Shown here: piece by piece, positions 5,694 through 7,741 of the stretch
Numbering within the stretch: the first letter of the stretch is position 1
Layout of the letters: each line of letters starts with the position of its first letter
NCBI GenBank assembly: GCA_005239585.1
Contig: SBBU01000057.1
Span: 1-7,741, forward strand
Direction: 5' to 3'
DNA from: Planctomycetaceae bacterium
GTDB lineage: Bacteria > Planctomycetota > MHYJ01 > SBBU01
DNA: 7,741 nucleotides
The notes under the pieces: model-generated
Database searches by the model: none
What the model was told of the DNA's origin: nothing
Seen by the model: only the letters and a program-made list of their open reading frames with translations
Position numbers and translations under genes: made by a program

Positions 5694-6719
5694 ATGGGAA
5701 TTTTAGCAAAGATATTTCTTCTTACATTCGTGAACTTTGCCGGTCTGATTCCTCTTCAGGACAAGGAAGGGAAGATAGCATTCATCAGGGAACGCGATAT
5801 ATACGTTATAGATGCAGATGGCAAGAATGAGACAAAAATAACTGAATTTAGTACAGACGAGTCTCCCTTGTTCGGCCCCACTTGGTCTCCAGATGGAAAG
5901 AAACTGTTGTGTTCAGTTATGACCGCTGGAAAAATTTATATGTTTGTAATTGACTCTGATGGCAAAAATCAGAAAAAGATCTTGAAGAGCAAAGGAGGCA
6001 ATGGTTATTCGTTTTTGAGCTGGTCGCCAGATGGAGCCAAGATCGGCTTTGTGATCGCCTGTCCTTCAGGCGACGAGATCTGGGTTATGGATGTTGATGG
6101 CAAAAATGCCAAGATCTTGACAAAAGGTTCTTTCCCAGCTTGGTCGCCAAACGGAAAGCTGCTTGCTTTTCAGTTGTATGAGAACAAGGAAGCTAAAGAG
6201 TCGATCTATGTAATCGATGTTGATGGGACAAAATTGCGAGAGATAAGAAAGAGTGAAAAATGGATCTCAACTACAATGCCCGTCTGGCTCCCCGATTCTA
6301 AACGAATTGTTTTCGTGCTGGTAAATAGCTCACAGCTAAAGAGCGAGATCTGTGTTATCGATGTAGACGGAAAGAATGAAACGAAACTTGTTACTGCAGA
6401 AAAGAGTGTTTTTCATAGGTCACCATCGGTCTCACGTGATGGAAAGAAAATAGTATTCGTTCGTGAAAAAGGTGAGAACTGTGAAATCTTCACAATACAG
6501 GTATCCGGGGAAAAGCTAAAGCAGGTGGTAGAAATTAAAGGTGGACGTCTTTCTAATCCGGTTTGGTCGCCTGACGGAACAAAGATAGCGTTTGTCCAGA
6601 CAACAGAGATAGGAGGTGGTATGCTAAAAGATGAAATTTATATAATCAATTCAGATGGATCAGACAAGAAAAAAATAGTGCAAGGCACTAATCCTACTTG
6701 GCAGCCGATCGCAAAGTAA
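5694..6719 (+). CDS. Exported PD40/TolB-like beta-propeller protein
   Basis: The 341-residue protein has an N-terminal hydrophobic segment (KIFLLTFVNFAGLI, 6-19) that serves as a signal peptide or anchor. The rest is a run of about seven propeller blades. WSPDG-type turns occur at 64-68, 110-114, 150-154 and 291-295, with degenerate versions at 197-202 (VWLPDS), 245-250 (SVSRDG) and 335-338 (TWQP). Between them come repeated strands ending in an acidic DxDGKN turn: IYVIDADGKN, MFVIDSDGKN, IWVMDVDGKN, IYVIDVDGTK, ICVIDVDGKN and IYIINSDGSD. This is the PD40 repeat found in TolB and in many periplasmic proteins, used for protein or peptide binding. TolB's own N-terminal domain is missing, so this is not TolB itself. 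AGGAG (5683-5687) supports the ATG and overlaps the stop of the preceding gene. Confidence 0.9.
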   Translation: MGILAKIFLLTFVNFAGLIPLQDKEGKIAFIRERDIYVIDADGKNETKITEFSTDESPLFGPTWSPDGKKLLCSVMTAGKIYMFVIDSDGKNQKKILKSKGGNGYSFLSWSPDGAKIGFVIACPSGDEIWVMDVDGKNAKILTKGSFPAWSPNGKLLAFQLYENKEAKESIYVIDVDGTKLREIRKSEKWISTTMPVWLPDSKRIVFVLVNSSQLKSEICVIDVDGKNETKLVTAEKSVFHRSPSVSRDGKKIVFVREKGENCEIFTIQVSGEKLKQVVEIKGGRLSNPVWSPDGTKIAFVQTTEIGGGMLKDEIYIINSDGSDKKKIVQGTNPTWQPIAK

Positions 6720-6740
6720 AAACTTTTCACTTAAAAGGTT
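6718..6740. terminator. Weak bidirectional terminator between convergent genes
   Basis: AACTTTT (6721-6727) and AAAAGGTT (6733-6740) form an AT-rich hairpin with one bulged base, shared by the ends of the two convergent genes, whose stop codons are only 7 nt apart. The T and A runs lie within the stem arms rather than after it. The stem is weak, so this is tentative. Confidence 0.3.
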
Positions 6741-7464
6741 CACGCAGTTCTATGGGCTTGGCTTGTTGACCTATAATCTTTAGATTCAATACCTCAACAA
6801 AAAGTGAGAATGCCATTGCAAAATAGATATAGCCCTTTGAAATATGCTGATGGAATCCTTCTGCTATCAATGTTACGCCAACAAGGAGCAAAAAGCTTAG
6901 GGCAAGGATCTTTAAAGTTGGGTGTTTGTGTATGAATGCACTGATCGTACCCGAGAAGATGATCATAAATCCAACAGCAATAATGATTGCAGTTACCATT
7001 ATTGGGACATTTGTCACCATCCCTACTGCTGTTATCACTGAATCTAATGAGAAAATGATGTCGAGCAGGACGATTTGAATTATCACACTGGTAAATGACG
7101 CCGTCAGACCTTTGGATGCGTGTCCCTCTTTTCCCTCAAGCTTGGAGTGGATTTCATGCGTTGCCTTCCAGATAAGGAATAGTCCGCCAGAAATCAATAT
7201 GAGATCGCGACCCGATATCTCGTGTGAAAGCACTGAAAAGAGCGGGGTAGTAAGCTTCATTATCCATGCAAGTGATAGCAGCAAGCCCACTCGCATTATT
7301 ACTGCCAATGAAAGACCTATAGTGCGCGCCTTAGCCTGTATGGCGGCCGGCAGTTTGCCAACCAGTATGGAGATGAATACTATATTGTCTATCCCAAGCA
7401 CGATCTCCAACCCAACAAGCGTAATCAACGCAATCCACCCCTGCGGATCTGTTATCCATTCCAT
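6727..7464 (-). CDS. TerC-family integral membrane protein, probable metal-ion exporter
   Basis: This is a complete 245-residue inner-membrane protein with about seven hydrophobic segments (roughly 10-35, 47-70, 85-100, 122-145, 155-178, 184-202 and 212-232). Two family signatures stand out: the acidic LEIVLGIDNIVFISIL (19-34, E20 and D26) and its internal counterpart LLDIIFSLDSVITAVG (133-148, D135 and D141). Paired acidic motifs in membrane helices are the hallmark of TerC proteins. Several characterised members export manganese or protect secreted metalloenzymes; older work linked the family to tellurite resistance. A cytoplasmic loop near 101-120 is charged and histidine-containing (THEIHSKLEGKEGH). 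The ATG at 7464 is fixed by AAGGAGG at 7472-7478. No other tellurite-resistance gene is near. I do not see the yybP-ykoY manganese riboswitch that often precedes this family. Confidence 0.93.
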   Translation of the reverse strand: MEWITDPQGWIALITLVGLEIVLGIDNIVFISILVGKLPAAIQAKARTIGLSLAVIMRVGLLLSLAWIMKLTTPLFSVLSHEISGRDLILISGGLFLIWKATHEIHSKLEGKEGHASKGLTASFTSVIIQIVLLDIIFSLDSVITAVGMVTNVPIMVTAIIIAVGFMIIFSGTISAFIHKHPTLKILALSFLLLVGVTLIAEGFHQHISKGYIYFAMAFSLFVEVLNLKIIGQQAKPIELREPFK

Positions 7465-7471
7465 CTCAAAC

Positions 7472-7478
7472 CCTCCTT
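7472..7478 (-). promoter_or_regulatory. Shine-Dalgarno of the TerC-family gene
   Basis: AAGGAGG on the minus strand, seven bases before the ATG at 7464, fixes the start. Confidence 0.85.
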
Positions 7479-7512
7479 TAAAACCATAAAGGTATATATT
7501 TTATCGGTTCAA

Positions 7513-7560
7513 ATTATAAAGAAATCTGTAAAAATTTCTTATGTAAGCATGAGGTATAAT
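7513..7560. promoter_or_regulatory. AT-rich divergent spacer with two TATAAT boxes and a hairpin
   Basis: TATAAT occurs on the minus strand (7518-7513), facing the TerC gene, and on the plus strand (7555-7560), facing the small ORF at 7589. Neither has a convincing -35 at the usual distance. Between them AAGAAAT (7519-7525) and ATTTCTT (7534-7540) form a 7-bp inverted repeat. Divergent promoters are likely somewhere here, but the exact sites are uncertain. Confidence 0.3.
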
Positions 7561-7588
7561 GAAAACCACAATTTTGAGGAGTCTGAAT

Positions 7589-7693
7589 ATGAAGAGTCTG
7601 TTCATTGCCATTGGGGCAGTCGTGGGTTTGACACAATCAAATAGTGTGCTGTCAATCATTTTTGGAACAACTTTTGACAGCAGAAAAGTTTAG
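7589..7693 (+). CDS. Possible small hydrophobic peptide or broken secreted-protein start (34 aa)
   Basis: A 34-codon frame starts at ATG 7589 with GAGGAG at 7576-7581 (7-base spacing) and a TATAAT 29 bases upstream. The product begins like a signal peptide, MKSLFIAIGAVVGLTQSNSV, then SIIFGTTFDSRKV and a TAG stop. It may be a genuine small protein. It may also be the N-terminus of an exported protein cut by a frameshift, since another plus-strand frame stays open from 7632 to the right edge. A minus-strand frame also covers part of it. I recognise no family. Confidence 0.35.
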   Translation: MKSLFIAIGAVVGLTQSNSVLSIIFGTTFDSRKV

Positions 7694-7741
7694 ATTTTCG
7701 GACGTCTCTGAGGCCGCCCGATTACCTCTCTGTTTCTCGAC
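7652..7741 (-). CDS. Possible C-terminal end of a minus-strand ORF entering from the right edge
   Basis: The minus strand reads open for 29 codons from the right edge to TGA at 7654-7652, with a hydrophilic product that includes RAASETSENLNFSAV and ends SCSKND. Without the rest it cannot be told from a chance frame. It conflicts with the plus-strand small ORF over about 42 nt, so at most one of the two is likely to be real. Confidence 0.2.
   Translation of the reverse strand, partial: VEKQRGNRAASETSENLNFSAVKSCSKND

Noticed and set aside
5694..6719. Assignment of the propeller gene as tolB
   Set aside because: It has PD40 blades but lacks TolB's N-terminal domain and the tol-pal gene neighbourhood.
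7465..7588. Manganese (yybP-ykoY) riboswitch before the TerC-family gene
   Set aside because: The leader is short and AT-rich, and none of the family's conserved loop motifs were seen.

Overview
The window looks like a chromosomal segment of a Gram-negative bacterium of moderate GC. A TonB-dependent outer-membrane receptor requires an outer membrane, and there are two more exported proteins (an alpha/alpha-toroid repeat protein and a TolB-like propeller). Strong AAGGAGG-type ribosome binding sites sit beside genes with almost none. Secreted prenyltransferase/squalene-oxidase-like repeat proteins and PD40 propellers are common in planctomycetes and related metagenomic lineages. A planctomycete (possibly anammox-like) or similar source is therefore a guess, not something the sequence proves. 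No tRNA, rRNA, CRISPR array, transposase or integration site was recognised.

Layout. Positions 1-1028 (minus) hold the N-terminal 342 codons of a BtuB-like TonB-dependent receptor that runs off the left edge. Its leader (about 1029-1580) is the most striking part of the window: two cobalamin riboswitch aptamers in tandem on the minus strand, downstream of a good sigma70-type promoter (1587-1614). The distal aptamer (1422-1577) is compact and canonical. The proximal one (1065 to about 1232 core, possibly to 1330) appears to carry a large hairpin-rich insertion. A hairpin abuts the receptor's Shine-Dalgarno sequence. Together this is a B12 uptake gene under doubled B12 feedback.

Divergently, 1678-2799 (+) encodes an exported 373-residue alpha/alpha-toroid repeat protein of unknown role. 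Next come an ATP-grasp ligase (2866-4173) and, 4 nt later, an FAD-dependent amino-acid-oxidase-like protein starting at TTG (4178-5233). The tight pair suggests one small pathway that acts on an amino acid or peptide-like substrate. The ATP-grasp gene has no Shine-Dalgarno but a TATAAT placed so that its mRNA could be leaderless. An unrecognised 139-residue protein (5265-5684) and an exported PD40/TolB-like propeller (5694-6719) follow on the same strand with short gaps.

A convergent gene (6727-7464, minus) encodes a complete TerC-family membrane protein, probably a metal-ion exporter. The last ~280 nt hold an AT-rich spacer, a possible 34-codon peptide gene with a good ribosome binding site (7589-7693), and overlapping short open frames on both strands that cannot be resolved from this window.

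I found no clearly new defence or mobile system. The best candidates for follow-up are the tandem, insertion-bearing B12 riboswitch leader and the ATP-grasp/oxidase cassette.
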